Below are positions 8,330-20,955 of a stretch of DNA of 64,000 nucleotides, piece by piece; positions within the stretch are counted from its first letter, which is position 1; every line of letters starts with the position of its first letter. The stretch is from the NCBI GenBank assembly GCA_002708265.1, contig PANA01000004.1, positions 248,001-312,000 of the forward strand, written 5' to 3'. The notes under the pieces are model-generated. The model worked only from the letters and a program-made list of their open reading frames with translations. It was not told where the DNA came from and did not search any database. The stretch is from Legionellales bacterium (GTDB taxonomy: Bacteria; Pseudomonadota; Gammaproteobacteria; Berkiellales; Berkiellaceae). Both the position numbers and the translations under genes were made by a program.

Positions 8330-10051
8330 GCTATTAAGTAATGCGTGAGCACGTTCTGGCATTAGTCGTCGGACCACTTCAACCAGCATTTCATCACTTG
8401 GGGCCATCTTAAGAGCGCTTGCCCAGATTAAGTTAGCTTCATCAGCTTTTCCATTCGAGAATAGCACCTCACCATAGTGAGCAGCTATTAGGGGATCTTG
8501 AGATAGTTTCCAAGCAGCACTCAGAAATTCTTCAGCTTTTTCGATGTTGCCTTTTTTAAAGTGGGCCCAACCGAGGGAATCTAATATTCCTGGGTTGTTT
8601 GGAGAAAGAGCCAGGGCTTTGTTGATTAATGAAAAAGCTTCAGTTAAACGTTCGGTCCTGTTCGCCAGAATGTACCCTAATGCATTTAACGCTTCGACAT
8701 GATTTGGCTGGATGCGTATAATGCGTCGAAGGTCACTTTCAGCTATCTCAAGGTTATTCAGCTTTTCTGCCAGAAGTGCACGAATGTATAAAATATCTGA
8801 GTCAAAAGGCAGTACTGCCACGGTGTCAGATAGGGCGATAAAGGCCTCGTCATACCGGTCAAGCTTGGTGAGTATTTCAAGCTCTAGCAACGCTAACAAT
8901 TTGATATCTTCTGGGTGTCTGGGACGAGCTTGAGAAATTGCATCTAATGCTTCAGTCAGCTTATTTTCTGCTTTTAGTAAGCTTGCCATCCGTAGTCTAG
9001 CAATCGCTTGATATTGACCTCGATCAACTTCTTCATACCAGACAAGCGCCTTATCAGTGTTGCCTTCAAACTCATTGACACGACCTAGAAAGTACTCGGC
9101 TGTATCTTCATGTTTACTGTCTTTTCGTAACACATTTAGTAAATTTTTGGCTTCTGAATACCATTCATATTCAATTGATAAAATAACCCCAGCTAAAAAC
9201 TCTTCTGAGGAAGGAGTACCTTTCATAAATAGAGAAAGCTGTTCTTTCGCTTTCATAGGATCATTCCAAACTCGTAATAAGACTTCGGTTAGGTATAGTT
9301 GTAATTCAGTATTTTCAGGCGTTTTTCTTGCTTCGTCAGTCAGGAAAAGAAGCGCATCTGGTTGGCGTTGAAGTTGATGAAGTGCCTGCGCATGAAGAAT
9401 GGGCAATGAAGCGTCCTTGAAACCATGCTCAAGCGCCTTTTCAGTATATTGAAAGGCTGTTTCAGGATCTCTTTTGTCTAGAAAAATACTTGAAAGCGTT
9501 AAGTATGGTCCGGAGGCATCGGGTGTGTTCTCAATAAGCATTTTAAGAGCAGAAATAACTTCCTCTTTTTCTTGAGGCAGTTTTAACTCATCGTAAATGA
9601 CCTGATAATGTTGGGAAACATTAACAGGATCAGCTGCTTCTAGTTGAGCTAGATAAGGAAGAGATTCTTTTGCTTTAAGTTGTGTCAGAAGTATCGCAGC
9701 AACTGTTGCCTGTGCTTGAACGTTATCTTGTTCAGCAGCGGCCCAAATACGAGCGGGCTCAAGTGCCACATCAAGTCCAGCGAATAAGATAGATAGATCA
9801 GTTGCTCTTTGAGCAATAGCAGCGTCCTGAGTATCTTCAGCGAGGTTTAAATATAGATCTAAAGCAAGGCCAGGGTTTCTACGGTCTAGCGCTAATTCAG
9901 CAAGTATAAGTCTTTCCATAACACCTAGCTCAAAGTTTTGATACTCAGGTGCGTTTAATTTAGACTCCGGCCTAGAACCAACGTCAGATGCGTAACTAAA
10001 GCTGGGGGTTAAGAATGATAATAAAATCAGACCATTGAGAAGTGCTTTCAT
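8315..10051 (-). CDS. Exported tetratricopeptide-repeat protein
   Basis: 578 residues. The N-terminal MKALLNGLILLSFLTPSFSYA is a signal peptide. The rest is built of about 14-16 helical TPR-like repeats; the clearest are near 420-540, for example EALNALGYILANRTERLTEAF and NPGILDSLGWAHFKKGN. This is the protein found upstream of lolB in pseudomonads and relatives. It is presumably a periplasmic or membrane-associated scaffold, but its role is not established. It lies 37 bp upstream of lolB and is divergent from hemA across an 83-bp gap. Confidence 0.88.
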   Translation of the reverse strand: MKALLNGLILLSFLTPSFSYASDVGSRPESKLNAPEYQNFELGVMERLILAELALDRRNPGLALDLYLNLAEDTQDAAIAQRATDLSILFAGLDVALEPARIWAAAEQDNVQAQATVAAILLTQLKAKESLPYLAQLEAADPVNVSQHYQVIYDELKLPQEKEEVISALKMLIENTPDASGPYLTLSSIFLDKRDPETAFQYTEKALEHGFKDASLPILHAQALHQLQRQPDALLFLTDEARKTPENTELQLYLTEVLLRVWNDPMKAKEQLSLFMKGTPSSEEFLAGVILSIEYEWYSEAKNLLNVLRKDSKHEDTAEYFLGRVNEFEGNTDKALVWYEEVDRGQYQAIARLRMASLLKAENKLTEALDAISQARPRHPEDIKLLALLELEILTKLDRYDEAFIALSDTVAVLPFDSDILYIRALLAEKLNNLEIAESDLRRIIRIQPNHVEALNALGYILANRTERLTEAFSLINKALALSPNNPGILDSLGWAHFKKGNIEKAEEFLSAAWKLSQDPLIAAHYGEVLFSNGKADEANLIWASALKMAPSDEMLVEVVRRLMPERAHALLNSLDTQ

Positions 10052-10134
10052 AGGAACCCCTATTCAATATACTGGCTGCATAATTGGTTTATCGGTACAA
10101 TCACCGTAATGTTTAGTTTTTATCGAGTAGATAC

Positions 10135-11388
10135 ATGAGCCTGCTGGCAGTGGGGATCAACCACAAAACCGCTCCAATTCACATTCGGGAACGCTTATCA
10201 TTTTCATCAAGTGAAATGGTGGAAGCCTACTCGACTGTTAGAGAGCAGATGGGTTTGTCAGAAATGGTGATGCTATCTACTTGTAATAGAACCGAAATAT
10301 ATCTATGTCACGCTCAACCTGAGCCGTTACTTAAATGGTGGGCAAGTGAAAAAGGTTTAACTCTAGACGAGCTCGAAAACTACGCTTATATACACGAAGA
10401 TCGAGCCGCCATTGAACATTTGATGAAAGTTGCCAGTGGAATTGATTCGCTGGTCATGGGTGAGCCGCAAGTTTTTGGTCAGTTAAAAAAAGCTTATCAA
10501 CAATCTCAAGAACTAGGGGGAGTTGGTAAAGTACTGTCAAAATGGTTTGAGCAAACGTTTTCTACTGCGAAACAAATAAGAACGGATACAGAGGTTGGGA
10601 AAGATCCTGTTTCAGTCGCTTACGCCGCGATCTGTTTAGCCCGACAGATATTTGCATCCATCGATAAATTAAAGATTTGTATTGTAGGTGCTGGTGATAC
10701 GTCACAATTGGTTGTTGAGCATTTGAAGGGTATAGGTGCTCAGAATATTGTTGTGGTGAACAGAACATACGAGAGAGCAGTATCACTTGCTGAATCTTTT
10801 GGAGGTAGAGCGACTCCCTGGGACTTGCTAGATTCAGTGATCGTAGAGTCTGATATGGTTATATCCTCTACATTGGCGACTGAACCGGTAGTTAAGTACA
10901 ACATGTTAAAGTCACTGTTGAGTAAAAGGCGACACAAACCTTTACTAATTATTGATTTGGCTGTACCACGGGATATAGAGCCTAGAGTTTCTGACTTTGA
11001 AGAGGTGTTTTTATATACGTTAGATGATTTAGAAGGAATCATCTCTGAAAACAAAGAAAAAAGACACCAGGCCGTTACAGAAGCTGAAAAAATAATTCAC
11101 CATGAAGCAAGCAAGTATTTGGCTTGGTATCGAAACCATGCAGCACTATCTGTTGTTGTTAAATACCGAAGCCAAGTTGAAAAAATACGAGAAGACTCGC
11201 TGAGCGAGGCACTACGTGCGATAGATAATGGCCAAGATGAAAAGTCTGTTTTAAAGTGGCTGGCGCATGATTTGACGAACAAATGGATGCATAAGCCAAC
11301 TATACAGTTAAAAGATGCCATTATGAATGAAGATACCGATACAGTTGATGCTATTTGTCAATTGTTTGAAATTAATATAGAAGAATAA
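10135..11388 (+). CDS. hemA: Glutamyl-tRNA reductase
   Basis: 417 residues. It reduces glutamyl-tRNA(Glu) to glutamate-1-semialdehyde, the first step of C5-pathway tetrapyrrole synthesis. It has GINHKTAP at the N-terminus, the catalytic cysteine in STCNRTEIY (about residue 50), the ASGIDSLVMGEPQVFGQ signature near 100, a NADPH-binding GAGDTSQLVVEHL segment and a helical dimerisation domain at the C-terminus. It starts at ATG. A weak TTGGTT-(17)-TAATGT promoter candidate lies in the gap to the divergent TPR gene. prfA and prmC follow closely, the classic operon. Confidence 0.97.
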   Translation: MSLLAVGINHKTAPIHIRERLSFSSSEMVEAYSTVREQMGLSEMVMLSTCNRTEIYLCHAQPEPLLKWWASEKGLTLDELENYAYIHEDRAAIEHLMKVASGIDSLVMGEPQVFGQLKKAYQQSQELGGVGKVLSKWFEQTFSTAKQIRTDTEVGKDPVSVAYAAICLARQIFASIDKLKICIVGAGDTSQLVVEHLKGIGAQNIVVVNRTYERAVSLAESFGGRATPWDLLDSVIVESDMVISSTLATEPVVKYNMLKSLLSKRRHKPLLIIDLAVPRDIEPRVSDFEEVFLYTLDDLEGIISENKEKRHQAVTEAEKIIHHEASKYLAWYRNHAALSVVVKYRSQVEKIREDSLSEALRAIDNGQDEKSVLKWLAHDLTNKWMHKPTIQLKDAIMNEDTDTVDAICQLFEINIEE

Positions 11389-11400
11389 TTGTAAATTACT

Positions 11401-12489
11401 ATGAAAGAAACATTAGTAAACAAGCTCCATACCCTTGTAGATCGATATGAAGAAATTAGTGCGTTGCTTCAAGATGCACAGATTGTTTCAGATCAAACAA
11501 AATTCAGAGATCTTTCGAAAGAATATGCGGAACTAGGTCCTGTTGTTGAGAGTTTTAAAGAATGGGCTCGAACTTGCGACGATCTAAAAAGTGCAGAAGA
11601 AATGCTAAAAGAAGAAAGTGACGCTGAATTAGTGGATATGGCCAAAGAGGAAGTCAATTCTGCAAAAAGTGCATTAGAAGAACTTGAAGATAAGTTGCAA
11701 ATATTGTTACTTCCAAGAGACCCGAATGATCACAAAAACGTATTTGTTGAAGTCAGGGCTGGAACGGGTGGAGATGAGGCCTCTTTATTTGCAGGTGATT
11801 TGTCACGAATGTACATTCGATATGCACAGTCTAAGGGGTGGCAAGTTTCCACAGTTTCAGAAAGTCCTGGAGAAGTAGGGGGCTTTAAAGAGGTTGTGCT
11901 TGAGATCAAGGGGGAAGGTGCTTACGGTATCCTGAAATTTGAGTCTGGTGGGCATAGGGTCCAGCGTGTACCAGCGACTGAGTCACAAGGCAGAATTCAT
12001 ACCTCAGCCTGTACTGTGGCTGTATTACCGGAGGTAGAAACGGTTGATGAAGTAACCATTGATCCAAGTGAATTAAGGATTGATACATTTCGAGCTTCTG
12101 GTGCAGGTGGTCAGCATGTCAATAAGACAGATTCTGCGATACGAGTCACACATATCCCAACTGGAACAGTCGTTGAGTGTCAAGAAGAGCGATCGCAGCA
12201 TAAAAACAAGGCGAAGGCTTTATCAATTCTTCAGTCTCGATTGCTGGCGAATGAGCAAGAAAAGCAAACCGCTGAACTTGCAACGACTCGAAAGCTATTA
12301 GTTGGTAGTGGCGATCGATCTCAGCGTATCCGAACATATAATTATCCTCAGGGCCGAATTACCGATCACCGAATCAATCACACCGTCTATAAATTAGACG
12401 AGTTTATGGAAGGGGGCATTGATATGATTTTGGAGCCAATGCTCAGAGAATATCAAGCAGATCTGTTGGCTCAAATGGGGCAGCAATAA
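11401..12489 (+). CDS. prfA: Peptide chain release factor 1
   Basis: 362 residues, normal size. RF1 reads UAA and UAG stop codons and triggers peptide release. The GGQ motif is in [17 protein letters not shown] (about residues 228-243). The stop-codon-recognition region around [14 protein letters not shown] (about 183-196) has the RF1-type PAT rather than the RF2 SPF tripeptide. It is 12 bp downstream of hemA and directly abuts prmC. Confidence 0.97.
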   Translation: MKETLVNKLHTLVDRYEEISALLQDAQIVSDQTKFRDLSKEYAELGPVVESFKEWARTCDDLKSAEEMLKEESDAELVDMAKEEVNSAKSALEELEDKLQILLLPRDPNDHKNVFVEVRAGTGGDEASLFAGDLSRMYIRYAQSKGWQVSTVSESPGEVGGFKEVVLEIKGEGAYGILKFESGGHRVQRVPATESQGRIHTSACTVAVLPEVETVDEVTIDPSELRIDTFRASGAGGQHVNKTDSAIRVTHIPTGTVVECQEERSQHKNKAKALSILQSRLLANEQEKQTAELATTRKLLVGSGDRSQRIRTYNYPQGRITDHRINHTVYKLDEFMEGGIDMILEPMLREYQADLLAQMGQQ

Positions 12490-13332
12490 TTGCTTACGCT
12501 TGAACAGGTAGCGAAAGATCTTCAAGAGAAGCTTAGTGACTTTGAAGATCCCCGATTCGAAGCAAATCAGCTATTGAGTCATGTTCTTGATAAATCACTG
12601 GCGATTATTATTGCATATCCGGATGTCGCGGTAACAAAAGAACAGGTTCTCAGATTGCAAACACTGGCCAGCAAAAGAAAAAATGGAGTTCCTTTAGCAT
12701 ACTTATTACATGAAAAGGGATTTTATGATTTAACTTTCATGGTTAATGAAGATACTTTGATTCCTCGACCCGAAACTGAGCGTATTGTTGAGAGAGTGCT
12801 GGAATATAGGAATGATAAATTAGACTTTCTAGATATAGGGACAGGAGCTGGGGCGATTGCTCTATCCGTTGCCAATCAGCGTCCGGGTTGGTCTGTAACT
12901 GCCACAGATATCTGCGAGAGGGCTCTAGGCGTCGCGAAGATCAATGCTGAGAAAAATAGTATAAAGAATATTACTTTCTTGAAAAGTGACTTGTTCTCAA
13001 CTCTAGGGGGATTATCTTTTGATATTATCGCCTCAAACCCGCCTTACATTGATTTAAATGATCCAGAGGTTGAAACAGATGTTAGGCGGTATGAGCCGAA
13101 TAAAGCGCTTTTTTCACCTAATGAAGGTTTGTGGCATTTAACACAGATAATAGTTCAGTCAAAGCAATATCTTAAGCCTAATGCCATGCTTATATTAGAG
13201 CATGGTTACCAACAAGATGAACATGTAAGAAAATTACTTTCAGAGCATGGCTACCTAAACCCAACCACTATCGCGGATTATGCAGGCAAGCCTAGGGCAA
13301 CTTATGGCTTATGGGCAGGAAGAAAAAAATAA
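12490..13332 (+). CDS. prmC: Release factor glutamine methyltransferase
   Basis: 280 residues. It methylates the GGQ glutamine of RF1 and RF2 using S-adenosylmethionine. It has an N-terminal helical domain, the SAM-binding DIGTGAGAIALSVA motif (about 116-129) and the catalytic SNPPYIDLND motif (about 187-196). The start is TTG, the base after the prfA stop, so translation is probably coupled to its substrate's gene. A GGGG lies about 10 bp upstream. Confidence 0.96.
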   Translation: MLTLEQVAKDLQEKLSDFEDPRFEANQLLSHVLDKSLAIIIAYPDVAVTKEQVLRLQTLASKRKNGVPLAYLLHEKGFYDLTFMVNEDTLIPRPETERIVERVLEYRNDKLDFLDIGTGAGAIALSVANQRPGWSVTATDICERALGVAKINAEKNSIKNITFLKSDLFSTLGGLSFDIIASNPPYIDLNDPEVETDVRRYEPNKALFSPNEGLWHLTQIIVQSKQYLKPNAMLILEHGYQQDEHVRKLLSEHGYLNPTTIADYAGKPRATYGLWAGRKK

Positions 13333-13383
13333 AGTCCTGTTTTCCGTTTGCTATACTTCGAAAGGGTAGTGGATGACTTCTCT

Positions 13384-15060
13384 ATGAACAAACATAAAAA
13401 AATCATATTTATAACTGATCTTGAAGGTCGAATCGAGGCGTTGGCTCAAGCCTGTATTAACTCGCGCTCCTTAGATGGCAAGGGCTTGTATCTATATGAA
13501 AGAGACATGCTTGCCGAGACTAATTTAGAGCAGTCAAATTGGAATGAGTTACGATTAGAACTCGATGACGACTATCTTTTTGTATATGGTGGAGATGCTA
13601 CTGATCATAACACAGCAGATATCACTGTTTTACGATGTTTGGTTGAGCTAAAGGAAAAATATCCAGAACGTGTAACACTCATTGCGGGCAACCGAGATCT
13701 AAACAAAATAAGAATCAAACAAGAGTTAACAGAATCATTTATAGATTATGTATTTGAAGCGCTTAGAAAGAATCCCGGTGTTGAGCCTCGTTGGTTAGAG
13801 CCAAACTCTAAAAGGTTCTTCCAAAATTTTCTTAAGTCAGACGAAAATAGAGGTTGGATTAAAGAGGTGATTGGTGGAAGAGTAGACTGTGAGGTTGAGG
13901 ATTATTGGAATACCTTATCTACACAACAAAAACAATTATTATATTTACGCTGGTCGCTAGCAAAAAATTTGAATTCACCAAAATGTTTTGAGAATAGACA
14001 GGGAGAGCTACATCGTCGAGGGTTGCCATCTTCTCAATGGGATGCTTTGGAAAGCTTTTTAAATGAAGGTTCAGATTTACATTATCGGTATTTAAAACTT
14101 GGGGTATTGGCACATAGTGTGGCTAATGTCACATTCGTCCATGGTGGATTAACACCGGGCACATTTCTTACAACACTTATTAATGAGATGTCGGATCACG
14201 CAGACTGGATTACATCTTTAATTGGTTCAACCTATCTAAAAATGGGGTTCAAAGAATGGTTCCTTTATCCTGATAGTAAACGTGCCACTATTATCAACCA
14301 ATTTTTGAACGATTTAGAATGCTTGTCAGAAAATGATTGTAGAGCATTAAAAGATTTTGTGTTTAATGCTATGAATCAAGAAATGGTAGATGCTCTTGAT
14401 AGTGAATACATTTCGCTTCAACCAGATCAACAATTTGATGATGTTGAGTCGCCTATAATTGCCCGTGGCAAAATCAATCGTCAGTCTTTGCCGAGTGAGG
14501 TCGGACTAGTAGGTTATAACCATATTAACAGGTATGGCGACGTAATATTTGAAAAGCGTTGGTTAACTTTTTTACATAAGAGTGGTTGTTGGGATAATGT
14601 ATCCGGCCACATCCCTCAAGGAGAACACCCAAGAGTCGTTTGTCAGACCGTCCGGTTTATATTGGTTGATACCACATTTAAGCAAAAAGAAGGTATTCCT
14701 AACGAGGATGTTTTAATTATTGAGTTTAATGATGACGGAGGACATAAGATTACTTGCTTTAACAGTGTTGAGAATCATTATTATCCTCTTATGGATAGTA
14801 AGGGAAATTTTGGTGCGTATTGGGGCGAAACAAATCTTATTTGGATTGCTGGAGAGTACTTGCCGGAAAAGTACAGAGCAAAATCGGGTATAGAGAGTCA
14901 TCCTTGGATAATTGGTCCTAGGGTATCTAGAGAAGGTAAGAAAGGATATCTGTGTACACAGAAACGAGGCCCAGAAGGGGAGTTTAAAACTTATACACTA
15001 GTTCTTACTAGCGAAGAAATACAGGCAATCAAAGATAGTACACAGATAAATCAAAAATAA
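13384..15060 (+). CDS. PPP-like metallophosphoesterase with protist-like motifs
   Basis: 558 residues from the ATG at 13384; a TTG at 13348 would add 12 residues. Metallophosphoesterase motifs run in order: TDLEG (11-15, Asp-x-Glu in place of Asp-x-His), GGDATD (69-74), GNRD (102-105), HGG (253-255), GHIPQGEHP (408-416) and VDTTF (428-432). The GNRDLNKIR and GHxPxGxxP forms resemble, from memory, calcineurin-like phosphatases of protists more than bacterial enzymes. No signal peptide or membrane segment is seen. The large inserts (about 110-250 and 265-400) are unassigned. It follows prmC by 51 bp and ends 1 bp before a convergent gene. The substrate is unknown; protein phosphatase activity is possible. 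Confidence 0.72.
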   Translation: MNKHKKIIFITDLEGRIEALAQACINSRSLDGKGLYLYERDMLAETNLEQSNWNELRLELDDDYLFVYGGDATDHNTADITVLRCLVELKEKYPERVTLIAGNRDLNKIRIKQELTESFIDYVFEALRKNPGVEPRWLEPNSKRFFQNFLKSDENRGWIKEVIGGRVDCEVEDYWNTLSTQQKQLLYLRWSLAKNLNSPKCFENRQGELHRRGLPSSQWDALESFLNEGSDLHYRYLKLGVLAHSVANVTFVHGGLTPGTFLTTLINEMSDHADWITSLIGSTYLKMGFKEWFLYPDSKRATIINQFLNDLECLSENDCRALKDFVFNAMNQEMVDALDSEYISLQPDQQFDDVESPIIARGKINRQSLPSEVGLVGYNHINRYGDVIFEKRWLTFLHKSGCWDNVSGHIPQGEHPRVVCQTVRFILVDTTFKQKEGIPNEDVLIIEFNDDGGHKITCFNSVENHYYPLMDSKGNFGAYWGETNLIWIAGEYLPEKYRAKSGIESHPWIIGPRVSREGKKGYLCTQKRGPEGEFKTYTLVLTSEEIQAIKDSTQINQK

Positions 15061-15061
15061 A

Positions 15062-15400
15062 TTATGTATCGCTTAGCTTGATATCAAGTCGTTGCCAATG
15101 CAAATCACAAGAACTTCTAGTGTAGGCTAGCATTTGAAGAACGCCAGGCTCCTCCATAAATACTCCTAAAACAGTTTTTGCCTTTATCTCAGATGATGGA
15201 ATACCAGGTTCTAACCAAAAGGTTTGAAAAACGATACCTTCTGAAGTTTGTTGCCATTGGTTGGTTGAATCAAGCGTTTTAACAGACTGTATTGAATCCG
15301 TATTTAAGTCTACTACACCAATACGCGTCTGCTTTGGGAACTCTTGGAGTTGATCCCAAAGCAGTATGCTTAATTTTCTTGAAATGACTAAAGGCATCAT
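15062..15400 (-). CDS. Hypothetical protein coupled to gatB
   Basis: 112 residues, family not recognised. It begins with ATG in an ATGA overlap with the gatB stop codon, so translational coupling is likely and supports a real gene. The sequence looks like a small mixed alpha/beta domain: [12 protein letters not shown], then a Phe-Trp-Leu-Glu-Pro-Gly segment, and a C-terminal Asp-Leu-His-Trp-Gln stretch. There is no signal peptide, metal-binding cluster or membrane segment. A small gene after gatB is present in some relatives, but I cannot say whether it is homologous. Confidence 0.6.
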   Translation of the reverse strand: MMPLVISRKLSILLWDQLQEFPKQTRIGVVDLNTDSIQSVKTLDSTNQWQQTSEGIVFQTFWLEPGIPSSEIKAKTVLGVFMEEPGVLQMLAYTRSSCDLHWQRLDIKLSDT

Positions 15401-16836
15401 GAAGAAAGCTTCTTTTTCAAGATTTCGTTTACTTGAGCTGGGTTGGCTTTCCCCTGTGATTTTTTCATCACTTGTCCAACGAAGAATCCAAACATTTTGT
15501 CTTTACCAGCTTGGTATTGAGCTTTCTGCTCAGGATGAGCATTAAGTACCTCATCAATCAGCGCTTCAATAGCCTTCGTATCGGTAACCTGTTTCAAGCC
15601 CTCATTTTCAATGATTGCATCAGCACTTTCGCCTGTAGAGAACATTTTTTCAAACACGGTCTTGGCAATTTTGCCCGAAATAGTGTTGTCAACAATGCGA
15701 GAAATTAAACCTGATAGTCCCTCAGCTGAAACTGGGCTTTGGGATATTAATAGATTTTCTTTGTTTAAAGCCCCTAGGAAGTCACCCAGTACAAAGTTTG
15801 CAGCCATTTTCGCATTTGTATTGCCAATTTTTTTGATAATGGACTCATAAAAATCTGCTAGTTCACGAGACTGGGTAAGAATGCCAGCATCATAGCTGCT
15901 TAGCTTATATTCGCTGATGAAGCGTTCCTTCTTTTGCTCTGGGAGTTCTGGAAGGGTAGATTTGATGCGCTCAATATCCGCGTCATCAATTACTAGTGGG
16001 AGCAAATCTGGGTCTGGGAAGTAACGATAGTCGTTGGCCTCTTCTTTTGATCGCATGGAGCGAGTTGTATTCGCGACTGAATCGTACAGGCGAGTTTCTT
16101 GAATGACTGTGCCACCTGATTCGATTAGATCAATTTGTCTTTCAATTTCATACTCAATCGCCTTTTCAACAAACCGGAATGAGTTTACGTTTTTTATTTC
16201 ACAACGAGTTCCGAATTTTTCTTGTCCTTTGGGGCGAACTGAAATATTGGCATCACACCGGAATGACCCTTCTTGCATGTTGCCATCACAGATTTCAAGG
16301 TAGCGTACAAGGGCATGCAAGGTTTTAAGATAGGCGACAGCTTCGGAAGAACTTCTCAAGTCAGGTTCTGAAACAATTTCTAAAAGTGGGGTACCAGCGC
16401 GGTTAAGATCTATGCCTGAAAAACCATGAAAGTCTTCGTGCAACGATTTTCCAGCATCTTCTTCTAAGTGGGCTCGTGTAATCCCAATACGCTTAGTTTG
16501 ACCATCCTCCAGTGTGACATCTAAAAAACCCTTTCCAACAACCGGAATTTCAAATTGGCTGATTTGATATCCTTTTGGAAGGTCAGGATAAAAGTAGTTT
16601 TTTCTGGCAAAAATAGAGCGACGATTAACTTCACACTCTGCTGCCAGACCAAACCTGATAGCCATTTCAACGGCTTCTTTATTTAACACTGGCAAAACAC
16701 CTGGGAGCCCTAGATCAATAGCACAGGCCTGTGAGTTTGGTGCAGCACCATATGAGGTTGAAGCACCTGAAAATATTTTAGACTTGGTTTGTAGCTGAAC
16801 GTGTACTTCAAGTCCTATAACAGGTTCAAATTCCAT
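15397..16836 (-). CDS. gatB: Asp-tRNA(Asn)/Glu-tRNA(Gln) amidotransferase subunit B
   Basis: 479 residues from the ATG at 16836, which is preceded by AAGGAGAA and gives the family N-terminus [14 protein letters not shown]. An upstream in-frame start (16941) would run 35 codons back into gatA and is unlikely. GatB binds and phosphorylates the misacylated tRNA in the GatCAB complex. Signatures are [30 protein letters not shown] and the metal-binding [12 protein letters not shown] region. The C-terminal YqeY-like helical tail is present. It ends the gatCAB operon together with the overlapping 15062-15400 gene. Confidence 0.97.
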   Translation of the reverse strand: MEFEPVIGLEVHVQLQTKSKIFSGASTSYGAAPNSQACAIDLGLPGVLPVLNKEAVEMAIRFGLAAECEVNRRSIFARKNYFYPDLPKGYQISQFEIPVVGKGFLDVTLEDGQTKRIGITRAHLEEDAGKSLHEDFHGFSGIDLNRAGTPLLEIVSEPDLRSSSEAVAYLKTLHALVRYLEICDGNMQEGSFRCDANISVRPKGQEKFGTRCEIKNVNSFRFVEKAIEYEIERQIDLIESGGTVIQETRLYDSVANTTRSMRSKEEANDYRYFPDPDLLPLVIDDADIERIKSTLPELPEQKKERFISEYKLSSYDAGILTQSRELADFYESIIKKIGNTNAKMAANFVLGDFLGALNKENLLISQSPVSAEGLSGLISRIVDNTISGKIAKTVFEKMFSTGESADAIIENEGLKQVTDTKAIEALIDEVLNAHPEQKAQYQAGKDKMFGFFVGQVMKKSQGKANPAQVNEILKKKLSS

Positions 16837-16846
16837 CACGTTCTCC

Positions 16847-18295
16847 TTAAATATTAACAGGGGCTTTAGAGTGCCACTGGGTTTGCTGTTGATACTGATG
16901 AGCAAAAGCCAAAAGTGACTCTTCTGCAAAATGGTTGCCAATGAGCTGAAGGCCTAGTGGTAGTTTTCCTGAAAAGCCCATCGGCAAACTAATTCCGGGT
17001 AGTCCAGCTAGGTTGACTGCGATGGTGTAAATGTCTGATAAGTACATTGAAACCGGATCATCTACTTTTTCACCAATCTTGAAGGCGCTTGTAGGTGTGG
17101 TTGGTGCGAGAATGCAGTCAACTTCACTAAAAGCCTGCTTGAAGTTTTCAGCAATTTTATGTCGAACTTGCTGGGCTTTTAGATAGTATGCATCGTAATA
17201 ACCAGCAGATAGCACATAAGTACCAACCATGATTCGACGTTTTACTTCTTCGCCAAAAGCTTCGCCCCTTGAGCGGCAATATAAATCTTGTAGATCTTGC
17301 GGGTCGGCACATCTATATCCATAGCGAACGCCATCAAAACGTGACAGGTTAGATGAACACTCAGCAGGAGCAACAATATAGTAGGTTGGGACTGACAGAT
17401 GTGTGTCAGGTAAAGTAATTTCTTTTACTTTTATACCCATTGACTCATAAACAGCAATAACTTCCTCAATAGCGCCCATCATTTCTTTGGGTAGCTCAGA
17501 GAAGTATTCTTTTGGTAAACCAATTGTTTTGCCTTTTAGAGACTGGTTTAATCCCTTCACGTAGTCGGGTACAGGAACATTTGCGCTGGTAGAGTCTTTT
17601 GGATCGTGTCCAGCCATGGCTTGTAAAACGTATGCAGCATCTTCAGCTGTGACGGTCATTGGACCCGCTTGATCTAAGCTTGAAGCAAAGGCAATCATCC
17701 CAAATCTTGAAACTCGTCCATAAGTTGGTTTTAGGCCAGTGATTCCACAGAAAGCAGCTGGTTGCCGTATTGAACCACCGGTATCTGTACCGGTTGCACA
17801 CGGGACTAATCTCGCGGCTACACAAGCAGCTGAGCCACCACTGGAGCCACCAGGGACTCTTTCCATGTCCCAGGGATTTTTAACAGCGCCGTAAAATGAG
17901 GTTTCATTTGAAGAACCCATTGCAAACTCGTCCATATTGGTTTTACCCAACATGACTGTTCCAGCAGAGTTTAGTTTTTCAACTAAAGTAGCATTGTAAG
18001 GAGAAATGAAGTTGTCGAGCATTTTTGAACCGCATGCGGTCTTTACACCTTGCGTACAAAAGATGTCTTTGTGAGCAATAGGGATACCCGTTAATGGGCC
18101 AGCTGTTTTGGCGGCCAAAGCTTTATCTGCTGCTTTTGCACCGAGTAGGGCACTATCTTCACAAATGGTAACAAAGCTATTAAGTTGTTGGTCATGCTTT
18201 TTGATTCGGTTAAGATAGTGTTGAGTCAGCTCAACTGCGCTGAATTTACCTTCTTTTAAGCCACGACTTAGTTCTGCAATGGTTTTATTGTGCAT
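16847..18295 (-). CDS. gatA: Asp-tRNA(Asn)/Glu-tRNA(Gln) amidotransferase subunit A
   Basis: 482 residues, amidase-signature family. GatA hydrolyses glutamine and channels ammonia to GatB. The catalytic triad is visible: Lys in IPIAHKDIF, then [12 protein letters not shown] and [17 protein letters not shown], which hold the cis-Ser and Ser nucleophile. The C-terminal [10 protein letters not shown] and GLQLIGNHF motifs are typical. It starts 2 bp after gatC and ends 10 bp before gatB. Presence of gatCAB implies that Asn- and/or Gln-tRNA is made by transamidation here. Confidence 0.97.
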   Translation of the reverse strand: MHNKTIAELSRGLKEGKFSAVELTQHYLNRIKKHDQQLNSFVTICEDSALLGAKAADKALAAKTAGPLTGIPIAHKDIFCTQGVKTACGSKMLDNFISPYNATLVEKLNSAGTVMLGKTNMDEFAMGSSNETSFYGAVKNPWDMERVPGGSSGGSAACVAARLVPCATGTDTGGSIRQPAAFCGITGLKPTYGRVSRFGMIAFASSLDQAGPMTVTAEDAAYVLQAMAGHDPKDSTSANVPVPDYVKGLNQSLKGKTIGLPKEYFSELPKEMMGAIEEVIAVYESMGIKVKEITLPDTHLSVPTYYIVAPAECSSNLSRFDGVRYGYRCADPQDLQDLYCRSRGEAFGEEVKRRIMVGTYVLSAGYYDAYYLKAQQVRHKIAENFKQAFSEVDCILAPTTPTSAFKIGEKVDDPVSMYLSDIYTIAVNLAGLPGISLPMGFSGKLPLGLQLIGNHFAEESLLAFAHQYQQQTQWHSKAPVNI

Positions 18296-18297
18296 GA

Positions 18298-18594
18298 TTA
18301 TTCTTCTTCAATTACTTTAGGGACTAAGTACAAACCAGCTTCTGCGGCTGGTGCTAACGCCTGAAACTCAGAGCGATTATCCGTTTCAGTTACAGTATCT
18401 TCTCTTAAGGGTTGAACCATATTTTCAAGAGGATGAGCCATGGGCTGTATACCCGTGGTATCAACAGAATTAATTTGGTCAACTAAATCCATCACGTGCC
18501 CCATTTTCTCAAGAGCGGCAGTCTTGGTTTGGGCATCCAAGCCTAATCTGGCTAAAAGTGCAATTTTTTCAAGTTCTTCGGCTGTAAGCGACAT
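18298..18594 (-). CDS. gatC: Asp-tRNA(Asn)/Glu-tRNA(Gln) amidotransferase subunit C
   Basis: 98 residues. It is the small clamp subunit that stabilises GatA-GatB. It has the family pattern [17 protein letters not shown] at the N-terminus, then ILDLVDQIN-like [22 protein letters not shown] and the C-terminal [11 protein letters not shown]. First gene of the gatCAB operon; divergent from mreB over 109 bp that must hold both promoters. Confidence 0.94.
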   Translation of the reverse strand: MSLTAEELEKIALLARLGLDAQTKTAALEKMGHVMDLVDQINSVDTTGIQPMAHPLENMVQPLREDTVTETDNRSEFQALAPAAEAGLYLVPKVIEEE

Positions 18595-18688
18595 ATAAGT
18601 TGTCCTGACTTTTAAAGGCAGTTACTGTACCATATTCGTTGCTTGTCCAAAACCGACTACACTGATACAGTAATCAAAATTAAGGTAA

Positions 18689-20529
<1,841 letters not shown>

Positions 20530-20543
<14 letters not shown>

Positions 20544-20955
20544 AGCAAATTTATCTGTTCACTGGTCATTTTTACCTATTTTACTGCTGTCTTTACTTGG
20601 CAATATACAGCCTTGGGGAATGCACTACGTACCGATTGGTTTGCCAGTACTTATTTGTGCCATATGTTTGAGTAACCTACCTATTTTTTTAATATGGCTT
20701 GTTGGCCTTTTCTTTGACTTATGTCTTGGTTTACCTATGGGCTTTCATGGAGCAGTGGCTATTGTATGTGCATTACTTTGCAATCAACTGCAAGAAGTAA
20801 GTAATACAACTACATTTGTCTTTGCTTTTGTCGGGTCTCTGGCTGCAGTGACCTTACTTTCTTCATTCGGATATCCCTTAAATTTTGGTGTACTAACTTT
20901 CTCAGCTCTTGCAGCATCAATAGCAACAGCATTAGCGCTATGGGTATATCATTAA
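20530..20955 (+). CDS. mreD: Rod-shape-determining protein MreD
   Basis: 141 residues, almost wholly hydrophobic, with about five membrane helices. The conserved WP/PDW-like start region and the DLCLGLPMGFHG loop fit MreD, the integral-membrane partner of MreC. It starts at TTG overlapping mreC by 14 bp. In E. coli and pseudomonads maf follows; here an 88-bp gap leads straight to rng. Confidence 0.9.

Noticed and set aside
15397-16941. Longer gatB start at 16941
   Set aside because: It would add 35 residues read from gatA sequence, while the ATG at 16836 has AAGGAGAA and the family N-terminus.
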